Source: Flavobacteriales bacterium (GTDB taxonomy: Bacteria; Bacteroidota; Bacteroidia; Flavobacteriales_D; SKUL01). From it: a stretch of DNA of 5,708 nucleotides. The translations under genes and the position numbers were made by a program. Location: NCBI GenBank assembly GCA_007129985.1, contig SKUL01000340.1, positions 1 to 5,708 of the forward strand, written 5' to 3'. Each line of letters opens with the position of its first letter. Within the stretch, counting starts at the first letter, position 1. Below the pieces are notes generated by a model. That model was given only the letters and a program-made list of their open reading frames with translations, searched no databases and was not told the origin of the DNA. Shown here piece by piece: positions 5,284 through 5,708 of this stretch.

Positions 5284-5708
5284 GTGAAAGCTACCTGCCT
5301 CATCATCACCGCTACAGTAAATCCGCGTGGACCCCATGTGGCTGAGCATGATGCTGATGTGCGCCTTGCCGCCTACGAAAAGGCCCTTTTTCACTACGTG
5401 TCGCTTCCGGTTGATATCATCTTTGCCGAAAACAGTGGTTTTCATCCTGCTGATTCTGAAATGATGCACACGTGGGAAAAAAGCGGAAGGGTGAAATTTT
5501 TGTCCATGAAACCTTCTGCCCAACCTGAGCGCGGAAAAGGCTATCAGGAGTTTGAAATGCTGGATGAGGTGGTGGATTCCATATCAGGAAGCTACGAGAG
5601 CTTTGTGAAAGTGACCGGCCGCTACGTGGTGAGCAACGCAGAGGCTTTGATGAAAAACGTACCTGCGGGAATCCGGATTGACCGCCACCGCAAAATGAAG
5701 GTTGCCAT
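5284..5708 (+). CDS. Probable glycosyltransferase, N-terminal part (runs off window)
   Basis: An open frame of 141 codons starts at GTG 5284 and continues past the window end. A TGA at 5278-5280 is in frame, so this GTG is the first possible start. The N-terminus (KATCLIITATVNP, then an acidic helix and VDIIFAENSGF) has the alternating beta-alpha pattern of a GT-A-type nucleotide-sugar transferase. GKGYQEFEMLDEVVD (84-98) and FVKVTGRYVVSN (107-118) resemble the GKG-x-E and K-x-TGRY-x-x-N signature I recall from surface-polysaccharide glycosyltransferases; this is recall, not a search. The donor, acceptor and complete length cannot be given. A near-consensus -7 box (CATTTTTG, 5272-5279) lies directly upstream and would make the transcript nearly leaderless. 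The 66-bp gap after bshB1 has no terminator, so read-through from bshB1 is also possible. Confidence 0.7.
   Translation, partial: MKATCLIITATVNPRGPHVAEHDADVRLAAYEKALFHYVSLPVDIIFAENSGFHPADSEMMHTWEKSGRVKFLSMKPSAQPERGKGYQEFEMLDEVVDSISGSYESFVKVTGRYVVSNAEALMKNVPAGIRIDRHRKMKVA

Overview
The window reads as a chromosomal segment of a member of the Bacteroidota, probably near Flavobacteriales. Three things suggest this. The upstream regions carry TAnnTTTG-type -7 boxes in place of clear Shine-Dalgarno sequences. Secreted proteins have a mature N-terminal Gln or a lipobox Cys. The gene set (UbiA-family prenyltransferase, Maf, bacillithiol deacetylase BshB1) fits that phylum. The species cannot be named from the sequence alone.

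Positions 1-760 hold no convincing gene. They are a mosaic of repeats. A 61-bp module A occurs at 1-61 and 551-611. A 137-bp module B occurs at 412-548 and 612-748, exactly 200 bp apart and about 98% identical. In the second copy A joins B directly; in the first copy 350 bp (62-411) separate them. That 350-bp segment contains several GC-rich hairpins and an 18-bp inverted repeat related to the end of module A, so it looks like insertion-element or repeat debris. Positions 749-979 are the leader of the first gene, with a good -7 box at 925-932.

Positions 980-1681 encode an Fe/Mn superoxide dismutase with all four metal ligands and a lipoprotein signal peptide, so it is probably anchored outside the cytoplasm. 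A strong intrinsic terminator follows at 1708-1745. Positions 1746-2055 contain a long imperfect palindromic element (about 1755-1856) with a smaller hairpin inside its left arm, then about 200 bp without a recognisable gene.

From 2056 onward the genes are tightly packed on the + strand: a UbiA-family membrane prenyltransferase (GTG or TTG start), maf 2 bp later, an unrecognised secreted protein, bshB1 (its start overlaps the preceding stop by one base), and the first 141 codons of a probable glycosyltransferase that leaves the window. The first two genes are almost certainly co-transcribed, and so are the third and fourth. The set combines envelope or lipid chemistry (prenyltransferase, glycosyltransferase), nucleotide sanitation (Maf) and low-molecular-weight thiol synthesis (BshB1). 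Apart from the two overlapping pairs, no single shared pathway is evident. I found no CRISPR array, tRNA, rRNA or intact transposase.
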